Assembly: GCF_003335675.1 (NCBI RefSeq)
Contig: NZ_QPHL01000017.1
Location: 558,001 to 622,000, forward strand
From: Winogradskyella sp. KYW1333
GTDB taxonomy: Bacteria; Bacteroidota; Bacteroidia; Flavobacteriales; Flavobacteriaceae
DNA length: 64,000 bases
Reading direction: 5' to 3'
Part shown: positions 6,577-16,698 of the stretch, one piece after another
How positions within the stretch are numbered: position 1 is the first letter of the stretch
Layout: every line of letters begins with the position of its first letter
The notes under the pieces: generated by a model
The model's database searches: none
Told to the model about the DNA's origin: nothing
Seen by the model: only the letters and a program-made list of their open reading frames with translations
Made by a program: the position numbers and the translations under genes

Positions 6577-9500
6577 ATGCTGAAGAAACAAGGACTTTAT
6601 TTACCGGAATTTGAACACGATAATTGTGGTGCAGGATTTATATGTAGTTTAACGGGTAAAAGATCAAATGATATAATCCATAAAGCGTTAGAAATACTTG
6701 TAAAACTTGAGCATCGTGGTGCTGTAAGTTCTGATGGGATAACAGGTGATGGCGCTGGTATATTAATAGATATTCCTCACAAGTTTTTTAAGATATTCTG
6801 TGAGTTTGAATTACCTGAAACTGGTCAATACGCTGTAGCCAATGTTTTTCTACCCAGAAAAGAAAACCAAAGGCAATATTGTATTGATATTTTTGAAAAG
6901 GAAATTGAATCACAGGGTCTAGAATTAATTGGCTGGAGAGATGTTCCGGTTAATAGTGAAATACTTGGTGAAATTGCTAAAACTACAGAGCCGTCAATTA
7001 AGCAAATATTCATTGGTAAAGCTGATGAAAAAATGTCCGATAGGGACTTTAATCTTAAATTATTTGCAGCAAGGAAAATTTCTGAACATATCATATACGA
7101 TTCAAAATTATCAGAAGCTCAATATTTTTATTTACCGAGTCTCTCTACAAAAATTATAATATTTAAAGGTCTTCTTAAGCCAGAACATATAAATGAGTAT
7201 TATCTAGATTTATTCAATTCGGCATTAGATACGAGGTTAGCTTTGGTGCACCAGCGTTTTTCAACAAATACATTCCCAACATGGGATTTGGCGCAGCCTT
7301 TTAGATATATATGTCACAATGGTGAGATAAATACCTTAAGAGGAAATGTTTCTAGAATGTTTTCACGAGAAGAAATCATTAAAAGCGATGCATTTGGTGA
7401 TGACATTAAGAAAATTATACCAACTGTTTTAAAAGGTAAATCTGATTCTGCAACATTAGATATGGTTGTTGAATTACTTCTAATGACAGGACGTTCTTTA
7501 CCTGAGGCCATGATGATGTTAGTGCCAGAGGCATGGGAAAAAAACCCTGAGATGTCTGATGCTAAGAAAGCTTTTTATGAATACAATTCCTGTTTAATGG
7601 AGCCATGGGATGGTCCTGCTTCCATACCATTTACAGATGGTAATTATATTGGTGCTGTCTTAGATAGAAATGGATTAAGGCCTTCTCGATATACCGTTAC
7701 AAAAAATGGCAATGTTATAATGTCTTCTGAAACTGGTGTTGTAGATGTAAAACCAGAGAATGTTGAATTTCATGGTCGATTAGAACCTGGTAAAATGTTC
7801 TTGGTGGATATGAATGAAGGACGAATAGTTAATGATGAAGAAATTAAAGAGAAAATTGCCAATAAATATCCATACCGAGAGTGGTTGGATAAAAATTTAG
7901 TGCATTTAAGAGACCTCTCCGCTAAAAAAGGGCCAATCCTTTATGATGAAATTGATCTTAAAAAACGCGAAGTAATTTTTGGGTATACTCAAGAGGACTT
8001 AAACACTATTATCAGGCCAATGGCACAATTGGGCAAGGAACCTATTGGCTCAATGGGTAGTGATACGCCTATTGCTGTTTTATCAGAGCGACCACAATTG
8101 GTATATAATTATTTTAAGCAACTGTTTGCACAGGTTACTAATCCACCATTGGATGGTATTAGAGAAGAATTAATAACAGATATAAGTTTAACACTTGGAA
8201 GAGACGTTAATATTTTTGACATAAATGATGAGCATTGTAAAAAGCTAAAAATTCAAAACCCTGTTATTTCAAAACACGATTTAGATAAAATTAGAAATTA
8301 CGATTCTAATCCAGATTTCAAGGTTGAAACTATTTCAATGTTATATGAAGTTAATCGAGGATTAAACGAATTAGAAGTTGCTTTAGAAAAACTTGTGAAT
8401 CAAGCATCAAAAGCCATTGATGAAGGCATAAATATTATAATCCTTTCAGATAGATATGTCGATGAAAACCATGCTCCAATTCCAGCCTTATTGGCATGTT
8501 CATATGTAAACCATGCTTTGCACAAGTTAAAAAAACGTTCTCAGGTTAGTTTAATAATTGAATCTGCTGAACCTCGTGAAGTTCATCATTTTGCCCTGTT
8601 ATTTGGGTTTGGCGCAAGTGCTGTAAATCCATACATAGTTAACGAAATAGTACAGAAACAAATCAACATTAAAGATGTTACAGATTTAGAATATCTAACG
8701 GCAATAAAAAATTACAATAAGGCCATTGGGAAGGGTATTTTAAAGGTGATGAATAAGATTGGTATTTCAACATTAAATTCGTACAGAGCTTCTCAACTTT
8801 TTGAATGTATAGGGATCAATACAGCTACAGTTGATAAATATTTTCCAAACACACCAACACGTATTCAAGGTATTGGTTTAAGGGAAATTGAGCAAGAAAT
8901 TGTTAAACGTCATCGTAAGGCATTTAGGCCAAACCAAACCAATTTAGATATAGAAGTTGGTGGAGATTATAGATGGAGACGTGGACAAGAAAAACATATG
9001 TTCAATCCATTAACTATTGCCAAATTACAAGAATCTGTTAGAACTAATAAAGCATCAACTTATAAGGAATACTCTGAGTTAGTTAATAACCAATCTAAGA
9101 GTTTAATGACAATAAGAGGTTTGTTTGAGTTTGATAAATTCGATCCAATACCTCTAGAAGAGGTAGAGTCATGGACTGAAATTGTAAAGCGTTTCAAGAC
9201 AGGAGCAATGTCTTATGGTTCAATTAGTAAAGAGGCTCATGAGAATTTAGCGGTAGCAATGAATAGAATTGGTGGGAAATCTAATTCTGGTGAGGGTGGT
9301 GAAGATCAAGAACGTTTTTATAAGAGTTCTCAAGGCGATTGGCGTAATTCTGCAATAAAGCAGGTTGCATCAGGACGTTTTGGTGTTACTTCAAATTATT
9401 TGACAAACGCTAATGAGATTCAAATAAAAATAGCCCAAGGAGCAAAACCTGGAGAAGGAGGTCAGTTACCTGGTCCTAAGGTGAATCCTGAAATTGCCAA

Positions 9501-11076
9501 AACAAGAAATTCTACACCGTATGTAGGATTAATTTCTCCACCACCACATCACGATATTTATTCAATTGAAGATTTATCACAATTGATTTATGATGTTAAA
9601 TCAGCCAATCGTGAGGCGAGAATTAATGTAAAGTTAGTTTCAGAGGTTGGTGTAGGTACTGTTGCGGCAGGTGTTGCAAAAGCCAAAGCAGATGTTGTTT
9701 TAATTTCAGGATTTGATGGTGGTACAGGAGCATCTCCTTTAACGTCATTAAGACATGCAGGCTTACCATGGGAACTTGGTATTGCAGAAGCGCAACAAAC
9801 CTTGGTAATGAATGATTTAAGAAACAGAATTGTTTTAGAATGCGATGGGCAATTGAAGACTGGTCGAGATGTTGCTATTGCATGTCTATTAGGAGCTGAA
9901 GAATTCGGATTTGCCACGGCTCCATTAGTCGCTTCGGGTTGCATTATGATGCGTGTTTGTCATTTAAATACCTGCCCAGTTGGTATAGCGACTCAAAATC
10001 CAGAATTGCGTAAAAAGTTCAAAGGAAGACCCGAGCATGTTGTGAATTATATGTATTTCGTGGCTCAAGAGTTGAGAGAAATTATGGCTAAGCTCGGATT
10101 TAGAACCGTCAATGAAATGGTAGGTCAGGTTCAAAAATTAAATCGAAATAAAGCGATAGAACATTATAAGGCATCTGGTATAGATTTAACTCCAATTCTT
10201 CATAGAGTAGAGGTTTCTGAGGATGTTAAACTTTACAACACAAATCAGCAAGATCATAATCTAGAAACGCATTTAGACTTTCAAATTATTAAAAAAGCTC
10301 ATCAGGCATTGTTCAGAAGACAACGAACACATCTAAAATTACCAATAACTAATATCGATAGAGCTGTTGGAGCAATTGTGAGTAATGAAATTTCAAAAAT
10401 TTATGGAGCTCAAGGATTACCTGATGATACCATTAATATTGATTTTGAAGGTTCAGCTGGCCAAAGTTTTGGAGCTTTTACAACCAAGGGTGTAAGTATG
10501 ACGGTTCACGGCAATACAAATGATTATTTGGGTAAAGGACTTTCGGGTGGTAAACTAACCATAAAGGTTCCTGAGGGATGTACCATTGTGCCACAAGAAA
10601 ATATAATTACTGGTAATGTTACATTATATGGAGCTACTTCTGGTGAGGTTTATATAAATGGTAAAGCTGGTGAGCGTTTTTGTGTGAGAAATTCTGGCGC
10701 TTCCGCCGTTGTAGAAGGGATTGGAGACCATGGTTGTGAGTATATGACAGGAGGTATTGCTGTGATTTTAGGAGATGTAGGTAGAAATTTTGGAGCAGGT
10801 ATGAGTGGAGGAATTGCATATATTTTAGACAATGATAATTCATTTATTAAAAAATGTAATAGTGCAGATTTAAATATAGATCCAATATCCTCACAAGAGG
10901 ATGAGAATCAGTTAAAAGTATTAATTGAACATCACTTTGTAGCCACAAGTAGCCCGTTGGCAAAACAAATTTTAACTGAATGGGAAAGCTATGTGCTAAA
11001 GTTTAAAAAAGTCTTACCAGAAGAGTATAGGCAAGCACTATTGAGATTAGAGGAAGAACAATTAAAATTAGCGTAA
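6577..11076 (+). CDS. gltB: Glutamate synthase, large (alpha) subunit
   Basis: Ferredoxin/NADPH-type GOGAT large subunit, 1499 aa, the family's usual length. It hydrolyses glutamine and passes ammonia to 2-oxoglutarate. Domains in order: type-II glutamine amidotransferase with nucleophile Cys17 in HDNCGAGF, implying removal of a 16-residue propeptide; the central domain; the FMN synthase domain with KPGEGGQLPG; a 3Fe-4S cluster motif with C1122, C1128 and C1133 (CIMMRVCHLNTC); and the C-terminal GXGXG beta-helix (about 1240-1430). The start ATG is supported by the propeptide length. gltD begins 4 nt after the stop. It is divergent from the amt operon, so ammonium uptake and assimilation share one control region. 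Confidence 0.98.
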   Translation: MLKKQGLYLPEFEHDNCGAGFICSLTGKRSNDIIHKALEILVKLEHRGAVSSDGITGDGAGILIDIPHKFFKIFCEFELPETGQYAVANVFLPRKENQRQYCIDIFEKEIESQGLELIGWRDVPVNSEILGEIAKTTEPSIKQIFIGKADEKMSDRDFNLKLFAARKISEHIIYDSKLSEAQYFYLPSLSTKIIIFKGLLKPEHINEYYLDLFNSALDTRLALVHQRFSTNTFPTWDLAQPFRYICHNGEINTLRGNVSRMFSREEIIKSDAFGDDIKKIIPTVLKGKSDSATLDMVVELLLMTGRSLPEAMMMLVPEAWEKNPEMSDAKKAFYEYNSCLMEPWDGPASIPFTDGNYIGAVLDRNGLRPSRYTVTKNGNVIMSSETGVVDVKPENVEFHGRLEPGKMFLVDMNEGRIVNDEEIKEKIANKYPYREWLDKNLVHLRDLSAKKGPILYDEIDLKKREVIFGYTQEDLNTIIRPMAQLGKEPIGSMGSDTPIAVLSERPQLVYNYFKQLFAQVTNPPLDGIREELITDISLTLGRDVNIFDINDEHCKKLKIQNPVISKHDLDKIRNYDSNPDFKVETISMLYEVNRGLNELEVALEKLVNQASKAIDEGINIIILSDRYVDENHAPIPALLACSYVNHALHKLKKRSQVSLIIESAEPREVHHFALLFGFGASAVNPYIVNEIVQKQINIKDVTDLEYLTAIKNYNKAIGKGILKVMNKIGISTLNSYRASQLFECIGINTATVDKYFPNTPTRIQGIGLREIEQEIVKRHRKAFRPNQTNLDIEVGGDYRWRRGQEKHMFNPLTIAKLQESVRTNKASTYKEYSELVNNQSKSLMTIRGLFEFDKFDPIPLEEVESWTEIVKRFKTGAMSYGSISKEAHENLAVAMNRIGGKSNSGEGGEDQERFYKSSQGDWRNSAIKQVASGRFGVTSNYLTNANEIQIKIAQGAKPGEGGQLPGPKVNPEIAKTRNSTPYVGLISPPPHHDIYSIEDLSQLIYDVKSANREARINVKLVSEVGVGTVAAGVAKAKADVVLISGFDGGTGASPLTSLRHAGLPWELGIAEAQQTLVMNDLRNRIVLECDGQLKTGRDVAIACLLGAEEFGFATAPLVASGCIMMRVCHLNTCPVGIATQNPELRKKFKGRPEHVVNYMYFVAQELREIMAKLGFRTVNEMVGQVQKLNRNKAIEHYKASGIDLTPILHRVEVSEDVKLYNTNQQDHNLETHLDFQIIKKAHQALFRRQRTHLKLPITNIDRAVGAIVSNEISKIYGAQGLPDDTINIDFEGSAGQSFGAFTTKGVSMTVHGNTNDYLGKGLSGGKLTIKVPEGCTIVPQENIITGNVTLYGATSGEVYINGKAGERFCVRNSGASAVVEGIGDHGCEYMTGGIAVILGDVGRNFGAGMSGGIAYILDNDNSFIKKCNSADLNIDPISSQEDENQLKVLIEHHFVATSSPLAKQILTEWESYVLKFKKVLPEEYRQALLRLEEEQLKLA

Positions 11077-11080
11077 GAAG

Positions 11081-12547
11081 ATGGGAAAGATAACAGGATT
11101 TTTAGAGTTTGAACGTCAGAACGAAAGTTACATTGAACCAAAAAAACGAATTAAAAATTATAAAGAGTTTACAGTTCCCTTAGAAGAAAACAAGCTTAAG
11201 GATCAAGGTGCGCGTTGCATGGATTGTGGTATACCTTTTTGTCATAGTGGTTGTCCATTGGGAAATCTTATACCAGATTTTAACGACAAGGTTTATAAAG
11301 GTAAATGGAAAGAGGCAGCAGAAATACTTCATAAGACTAATAATTTTCCAGAATTTACAGGAAGACTTTGTCCGGCTCCTTGTGAAGAGGCTTGTGTACT
11401 TGGCATAAATGAAGATCCTGTGACTATCGAGAATATCGAAAAGAATATTGTTGAAACTGCTTTTGAGGAAGGTTGGATTGTTGCAAATCCACCAGAAAAA
11501 AGAACAGGAAAATCAGTTGCTGTAATTGGATCTGGTCCTGCTGGTTTGGCGGCAGCACAACAATTAAATAGAGCTGGTCATACTGTTACGGTTTTTGAGC
11601 GAGATGCTAGAATTGGTGGTCTTTTAAGATATGGAATTCCAGATTTTAAAATGGAGAAGTATGTTATTGATAGACGTCTCAAAGTCCTTGAGGAAGAAGG
11701 TATTGTCTTTAAAACAAACGCATATGTTGGTGAGAATGTTAAGGCAGATAAATTGAAAGAAGAATTTGATGCCATTATTCTATGTGGTGGTGCAACGGTT
11801 AGAAGAAGTATTCCAATTCCTGGTGCAGATTTAAACGGTGTTGTACAAGCCATGGATTTTTTGAAAAAGAATAATGAATTTGTTGATGGTTTGAGGGATT
11901 TTGAAGATGTTATTTCTGCCAAGGATAAAAATGTTATTGTTATTGGAGGTGGAGATACTGGATCAGATTGCATAGGAACTTCAAACAGACATGGTGCGAA
12001 TAAAGTGACCAATTTTGAGATTTTAAGCAAACCAACAGAGGGTAGACCTGCTCATCAACCTTGGCCATATTGGCCAATGAGATTAAAAACCTCCTCTTCA
12101 CATCAGGAAGGAGTTGAACGCTTTTTTAGTGTATCAACAAAAGCATTTGTTGCTGATGAAAATGGAAATTTAAAAGCACTGAAAACAGTGGAGGTAGAAT
12201 GGATTTTTAAAGAAGGTGAGCGTCCTCAATTAAAAGAATTACCAGGCACTGAAAAGGAATGGGAATGTGATTTAGCACTATTAGCATTAGGATTTACTGG
12301 TGCGGAGAAAACATTGGCTGATCAGTTTGGGTTAGATATGGACTTTAGAACAAATATTAAAGCTACAACAATGGATTATGCCACTAATGTACCTGGAATA
12401 TTCGTTGCTGGAGATATGAGGAGAGGACAGTCTTTAATAGTTTGGGCTATTTCGGAAGGTAGGCAAGCGGCGTACCATATTGATAAATATTTAATGGGAG
12501 AGTCGCATTTGCCACTTAAGGATAATAGCGATTTACCTAGAGTGTAA
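11081..12547 (+). CDS. gltD: Glutamate synthase, small (beta) subunit
   Basis: NADPH-dependent FAD flavoprotein, 488 aa, that supplies electrons to GltB. The N-terminal domain has the cysteine sets for 4Fe-4S clusters: C46, C49, C54, C58 (CMDCGIPFCHSGC) and C97, C101, C105. The FAD Rossmann motif is GSGPAGLAAA (151-160) and the NADPH motif is VIGGGDTGSDC. The C-terminal GIFVAGDMRRGQSLIVWAI is the FAD-binding region of this family. It starts 4 nt after gltB and forms a two-gene operon with it, ended by the hairpin at 12628-12655. Confidence 0.98.
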   Translation: MGKITGFLEFERQNESYIEPKKRIKNYKEFTVPLEENKLKDQGARCMDCGIPFCHSGCPLGNLIPDFNDKVYKGKWKEAAEILHKTNNFPEFTGRLCPAPCEEACVLGINEDPVTIENIEKNIVETAFEEGWIVANPPEKRTGKSVAVIGSGPAGLAAAQQLNRAGHTVTVFERDARIGGLLRYGIPDFKMEKYVIDRRLKVLEEEGIVFKTNAYVGENVKADKLKEEFDAIILCGGATVRRSIPIPGADLNGVVQAMDFLKKNNEFVDGLRDFEDVISAKDKNVIVIGGGDTGSDCIGTSNRHGANKVTNFEILSKPTEGRPAHQPWPYWPMRLKTSSSHQEGVERFFSVSTKAFVADENGNLKALKTVEVEWIFKEGERPQLKELPGTEKEWECDLALLALGFTGAEKTLADQFGLDMDFRTNIKATTMDYATNVPGIFVAGDMRRGQSLIVWAISEGRQAAYHIDKYLMGESHLPLKDNSDLPRV

Positions 12548-12627
12548 TTATTCTTATATTAGTAATACAAAGAACAAACTGATAGAGAATTATTAGGGTT
12601 AGGGCTATTAAATAACTAGTAGAGTTC

Positions 12628-12655
12628 AAAAAGCATCTGGAGATAGATGCTTTTT
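12628..12655. terminator. Bidirectional terminator between gltD and argH
   Basis: An 11-bp perfect stem, AAAAAGCATCT with AGATGCTTTTT, and a 6-nt loop, followed by further Ts. It lies between the convergent gltD and argH genes; the A/T flanks suit termination in both directions. Confidence 0.92.
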
Positions 12656-12656
12656 T

Positions 12657-13931
12657 TTAACTTGGAAATTTAGCTTTGATGTCTTCTAAACACAAATTAT
12701 GTATACTTCCGATATGGGAGTGTTCCTTACCTAAATCTGGTTTGTAATTTCCAGATTGTACTTCATCTCCAATTTGTTTGTAGGCATCTCTAAAACTCAT
12801 TCCATCCACTACCAAATTGTTTATGCTGTCAACAGTAAATAGGTATTTGTATTTATCATCGTTAAGGTTTATGTCTTTTACAATGACTTGTGCTATAGAA
12901 TAATTGAAAATATCCAATATATCTTTTATACTTTCAATGGCATCGATCATATTTTCCTTAAGTAGCTGAAAATCTCTGTGATAACCACTTGGTAAGTTGT
13001 TTGTAATTAGCAACATTTCGGTATGTAATGCTTGAATTTTATTACACTTCCCTCTAATAAGTTCAAACACATCAGGATTCTTTTTATGTGGCATAATACT
13101 ACTTCCTGTAGTTAATTCATCTGGAAAACTAATGAAATTGAAATTTTGGCTCATGTATAAACAAACATCCATAGCAAATCTTCCAAGTGTATTACTTAAG
13201 CTACCAAGGGCACTCGCCATACAGCGTTCACTTTTACCCCTGCTTAATTGAGCAGCCACAACATTATACTTCAATGTTTTAAATTGGAGTTTATCTGTAG
13301 TAATAGTTCTATCAATAGGAAAGGAGCTACCATAGCCTGCTGCTGAACCCAAAGGATTTTGGTCTACAATATTCTTTACTGAATTAAGCAAATAAACATC
13401 ATCGATTAATAACTCAGCATATGCTGAAAACCATAAACCGAAAGATGATGGCATTGCAACTTGTAAATGAGTATAACCAGGTAATAACTTAGACTTATGA
13501 GTTTCTGCTAAAACAATTAATGTATCAAAAAGAGATTTTACTTTTTGATTAATGATATTCAGGCTGTCTTTGTAATATAACTGTAAAGCGACTAAAACTT
13601 GATCATTTCTAGATCTCGCAGTATGTATTTTTTTGCCTGTTTCACCTAAGTTTTTAGTGAGCTCGTGCTCAATTTTAGAATGGATATCCTCAAAGGATTC
13701 TTCAATTATTAATTGACCTTTTTCTGCGTCTTGATAAAGCTTGTTTAGTTCATTTGTCAACGCAGTTAATTCATAATCATTTACAATACCAATAGAATTT
13801 AGCATTATAGCATGGGCTATTGAGGCTTGTATATCATATTTTGCAATGTGCAGATCTATAATTCTGTCCTTGCCAACTGTAAAGTTTTCTATTTTTTTAT
13901 CTATTGAAAATCCTTTATCCCAAAGTTTCAT
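12657..13931 (-). CDS. argH: Argininosuccinate lyase
   Basis: Cleaves argininosuccinate to arginine and fumarate, the last step of arginine synthesis. 424 aa, somewhat shorter than the usual 450-470, with the shortening near the C-terminus. Fumarase/aspartase superfamily motifs are present: TARSRNDQ (104-111), the catalytic-histidine segment GYTHLQ (H155) and the signature GSSIMPHKKNPD (276-287). The start overlaps the stop of argE by 4 nt (ATGA), so translation is probably coupled. It is the last gene of the nine-gene arginine cluster. Confidence 0.97.
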   Translation of the reverse strand: MKLWDKGFSIDKKIENFTVGKDRIIDLHIAKYDIQASIAHAIMLNSIGIVNDYELTALTNELNKLYQDAEKGQLIIEESFEDIHSKIEHELTKNLGETGKKIHTARSRNDQVLVALQLYYKDSLNIINQKVKSLFDTLIVLAETHKSKLLPGYTHLQVAMPSSFGLWFSAYAELLIDDVYLLNSVKNIVDQNPLGSAAGYGSSFPIDRTITTDKLQFKTLKYNVVAAQLSRGKSERCMASALGSLSNTLGRFAMDVCLYMSQNFNFISFPDELTTGSSIMPHKKNPDVFELIRGKCNKIQALHTEMLLITNNLPSGYHRDFQLLKENMIDAIESIKDILDIFNYSIAQVIVKDINLNDDKYKYLFTVDSINNLVVDGMSFRDAYKQIGDEVQSGNYKPDLGKEHSHIGSIHNLCLEDIKAKFPS

Positions 13932-14989
13932 AATACTCGTTTTAGTAATCCTATATATATTTTAACACCTTCCTCAATTTCTTCTAAATAAATGAATTCA
14001 TCTGCTGTATGGGATCTTGTACTATCACCAGGCCCAAGTTTTAAAGATGGGCAACTTAAGGTTGCTTGGTCCGATAATGTTGGTGAACCATAGGTTTCTC
14101 GACCCAATTCAATTCCGGCTTTAACTAATTCGTGATTCAAGGGTATAGATGAAGAGTTTAATCTAAGACTTCTTGCTTCAATACTGTCACAAGGTGATTT
14201 TTTCTTTAAAATTTTAGCGATTTCTTCATTGCTATATTTGTCGTTTACTCTAACATCTATTACAAGATCAACTTCCGAAGGTACTGCATTGTGTTGTTGA
14301 CCAGCATTAATCTGGGTAACGGTCATTTTCACATTTCCTAGAACTGGTGATTTTCTTTCAAATTGAAAATCTTTAAACCAATTTAAAACGTCAATTGTAT
14401 TATAAATTGCATTATTTTTATTTGGATGGGCTGCATGGCTCGGTGTACCTTTTACTTTAGCATCAAAAACCACAAGGCCCTTTTCTGCAATAGCCAAGTG
14501 CATTTGGGTAGGCTCACCAACAATGGCTACATCAATTTCTGGAATAATAGATAACATACTATTTAAACCATCTGGGCCACTACTTTCTTCTTCTGCAGAG
14601 GCCACTATTATGATATTATAATTTAGGTTCTTTTTAGAATAGAAGTATGTAAAACACGCTAAAAGTGAAACAAGGCATCCTCCTGCATCATTACTTCCGA
14701 GACCAAATAATTTACCATCTTCTACAATTGCTTTAAATGGATCTTTAGTATAGCCTTTATTTGGTTTTACTGTATCATGGTGAGAATTAAGCAATAAGTT
14801 TGGTTTTGATTCATCAAAATATTTATTTGTTGCCCAAACATTGTTTTTGGTTCTCTTATAAGCAATATCGTAGTTTTTAAACCACTTTTCAAGTAAAATC
14901 GCTGTATCCTTTTCTTCAGAGGAGAATGAAGGAGTTTCAATGAGGTCTTTTAATAATTCTTTAGCGTCTTGGATTAATTTCTTTATCAT
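13928..14989 (-). CDS. argE: M20 family deacylase, acetylornithine/acetylcitrulline deacetylase type
   Basis: Zinc peptidase-like deacylase, 353 aa, cytoplasmic, removing the N-acyl group from the arginine intermediate. M20 metal ligands are visible: H70 and D72 (SHHDTV), bridging D101 (GSNDAGG), the base/ligand pair E134-E135 (SAEEESS) and E159 (VGEPTQ). A dimerisation lid lies at about 165-270. Because the neighbouring transcarbamylase acts on an acylated ornithine, the likely substrate is N-acylcitrulline rather than acetylornithine; this is inference from the pathway. It overlaps argB and argH by 4 nt each. Confidence 0.92.
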   Translation of the reverse strand: MIKKLIQDAKELLKDLIETPSFSSEEKDTAILLEKWFKNYDIAYKRTKNNVWATNKYFDESKPNLLLNSHHDTVKPNKGYTKDPFKAIVEDGKLFGLGSNDAGGCLVSLLACFTYFYSKKNLNYNIIIVASAEEESSGPDGLNSMLSIIPEIDVAIVGEPTQMHLAIAEKGLVVFDAKVKGTPSHAAHPNKNNAIYNTIDVLNWFKDFQFERKSPVLGNVKMTVTQINAGQQHNAVPSEVDLVIDVRVNDKYSNEEIAKILKKKSPCDSIEARSLRLNSSSIPLNHELVKAGIELGRETYGSPTLSDQATLSCPSLKLGPGDSTRSHTADEFIYLEEIEEGVKIYIGLLKRVL

Positions 14990-15762
14990 TTTACAATGGT
15001 TGTATATCCTTTTTTGTTTGTAAATAATTTGTCGTGTTTACCTATGCAAACCTTATCAATATTATGGTTTACGGCATTAATGCAATTACTTATTTTTGGT
15101 AGCATACCATCAGTAATTATACCTTCGGATACTAGCTTTTTGAATGAAATAGTATCTATTTGTTCAATTACCGAATCTTCATCATTGATATCTTTTAAAG
15201 CACCATTTTTTTCGAAACAATAATAAAGTTCCACATTATAACTATCGGCAAAAGCCATTGCAATTTCCGTTGCAATTGTATCTGCATTTGTGTTAAGTAA
15301 TTGCCCTTCCTTGTTATGTGTTATTGCACAAAATACGGGAGTGACGTAATTGCTTATTAGAGTTTCAATTATCTCAAAATTCACCTTTTTTACATCACCT
15401 ACATAACCATAATCAATTTTTAACACAGGTCTTTTGTCAGCTTCGATTGTATTGCCATCTGCACCAGTAAGACCTAGTGCATTGCAGTTAGTTGATTGTA
15501 GCTTAGCGACAATGGATTTATTTATTTTACCAGCAAAGACCATTGTTATAATATCTAAAGTGGCTTCATCTGTAATTCTGCGACCTTCAAACATTTTTAC
15601 AGGAATATCTAAACTTCTTGCCATTTCGGAGGCAATTTTCCCACCACCATGTACTAATATTTTTGGGTCTTCAATTTTTGTAAAAGTCTCCAAGAAATCA
15701 TCTAGACTTTTTTGGTCATCAATAATGTTACCACCTATTTTTATGACTTTAAGAGATTTCAT
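14986..15762 (-). CDS. argB: N-acetylglutamate kinase (or N-succinylglutamate kinase)
   Basis: Amino-acid kinase family enzyme, 258 aa, phosphorylating the N-acylated glutamate gamma-carboxyl. Visible motifs are the N-terminal KIGGNIIDD, the substrate loop LVHGGGKIASEMA and the nucleotide-binding LNTNADTIATEIA. It lacks the N-terminal helix extension of arginine-inhibited hexameric forms, so end-product inhibition of this enzyme is not evident. In Bacteroides the equivalent enzyme uses succinylglutamate, so the acyl group here is open. The start overlaps the argF' stop by one base. Confidence 0.94.
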   Translation of the reverse strand: MKSLKVIKIGGNIIDDQKSLDDFLETFTKIEDPKILVHGGGKIASEMARSLDIPVKMFEGRRITDEATLDIITMVFAGKINKSIVAKLQSTNCNALGLTGADGNTIEADKRPVLKIDYGYVGDVKKVNFEIIETLISNYVTPVFCAITHNKEGQLLNTNADTIATEIAMAFADSYNVELYYCFEKNGALKDINDEDSVIEQIDTISFKKLVSEGIITDGMLPKISNCINAVNHNIDKVCIGKHDKLFTNKKGYTTIVK

Positions 15763-16697
15763 TATAATTGCTCTAAGATATTTTTTAATACAATTTGTGC
15801 TGCAAATGTTCTATTATTTGCTTGTTGAATAACAATAGATTGATCACTATCCAATACATCGTCGTCAACCACAACGTTTCTTCTAACCGGTAGGCAATGC
15901 ATAAATTTTGCTTGGCCTAACTTTTCTTTGGTAATTTTCCAATTGGTGTCCTGATTTAGAATTTGACCATAATTAGTGTAACTGCTCCAGTTTTTTGCAT
16001 AAACAAAATCTGCATCTTTTAATGCTTCATTTTGGTTATAAGTAACATTTGAGTCTTTTACTGTTTCAGGATTTAATTCGTATCCCTTTGGGTGAGTAAT
16101 TGTAAAATCTACATCCATTAATTGCATTGTTTCAATAAATGAATTAGCTACGGCTTGTGGAAGTGCTTTAGGATGTGGTGCCCAGGTTAAAACAACTCTA
16201 GGTTTTCTTTTTTCCGTAAATTCTGAAATTGTTATGGCATCAGTTAGCGATTGAAGAGGATGGCCTGTAGCACTTTCCATACTAATAATTGGTACGGTTG
16301 CATATTTTATAAAACTTTTCAAAATCAATTCTGATTCATCCTTATTTTTATCGGTCAAAGTTGGAAATGCTCTAATGGCAATTATATCTGCATATTGCGA
16401 AATAACATGAGCTGCTTCCTTGATGTGTTCTGTTGAATTCATATTCATCACCGAGCCGTCTTCAAATTCTAATTTCCAAACATTGTTTATATCTAAGGTC
16501 ATAACTGACATGCCAAGGTTCTTAGCTGCTTTCTCGGTACTCAATCTTGTTCTTAGACTTGAATTGAAAAACAACATCATCAATGTTTTATTTTTACCAA
16601 TGTCTTGATTTTTGAATGGATCCATTTTCAATAAAATAGCATCCTTAATCGTAGTTTTTAGATCAGATAAGTCTTTTATGTGTGTATAGTGTTTCAT
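15762..16697 (-). CDS. argF': N-acylornithine carbamoyltransferase (acetyl- or succinylornithine type)
   Basis: Transfers the carbamoyl group to N-acylornithine; 311 aa from the chosen start. Carbamoyl phosphate motif FFNSSLRTR (43-51), later WAPHPKALPQA and HCLPVRRN, all as in the Bacteroides succinylornithine enzyme. The longer reading frame begins at 16724, inside argD, but the ATG at 16697 lies one base after the argD stop and its product MKHYTHI aligns with the known Bacteroides N-terminus. At the specificity position (Pro90 in the Bacteroides succinyl enzyme, Glu in Xanthomonas acetyl enzyme) I read Thr89 (NSTEHI). The acyl group is therefore not predictable. Confidence 0.93.
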   Translation of the reverse strand: MKHYTHIKDLSDLKTTIKDAILLKMDPFKNQDIGKNKTLMMLFFNSSLRTRLSTEKAAKNLGMSVMTLDINNVWKLEFEDGSVMNMNSTEHIKEAAHVISQYADIIAIRAFPTLTDKNKDESELILKSFIKYATVPIISMESATGHPLQSLTDAITISEFTEKRKPRVVLTWAPHPKALPQAVANSFIETMQLMDVDFTITHPKGYELNPETVKDSNVTYNQNEALKDADFVYAKNWSSYTNYGQILNQDTNWKITKEKLGQAKFMHCLPVRRNVVVDDDVLDSDQSIVIQQANNRTFAAQIVLKNILEQL

Positions 16698-16698
16698 A

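Noticed and set aside
6411..6614. 67-aa open frame upstream of gltB
   Set aside because: It overlaps the gltB start, has no recognisable domain and lies in the shared control region.
9588..9944. 118-aa antisense frame inside gltB
   Set aside because: It is a shadow of the strongly conserved FMN domain codons; gltB is intact in the other strand.
11578..12030. 150-aa antisense frame inside gltD
   Set aside because: It lies opposite the FAD and NADPH domains of an intact gene and has no own motifs.
15434..15832. 132-aa frame opposite argB and the end of argF'
   Set aside because: Low-complexity translation without motifs, opposite two intact arginine genes.
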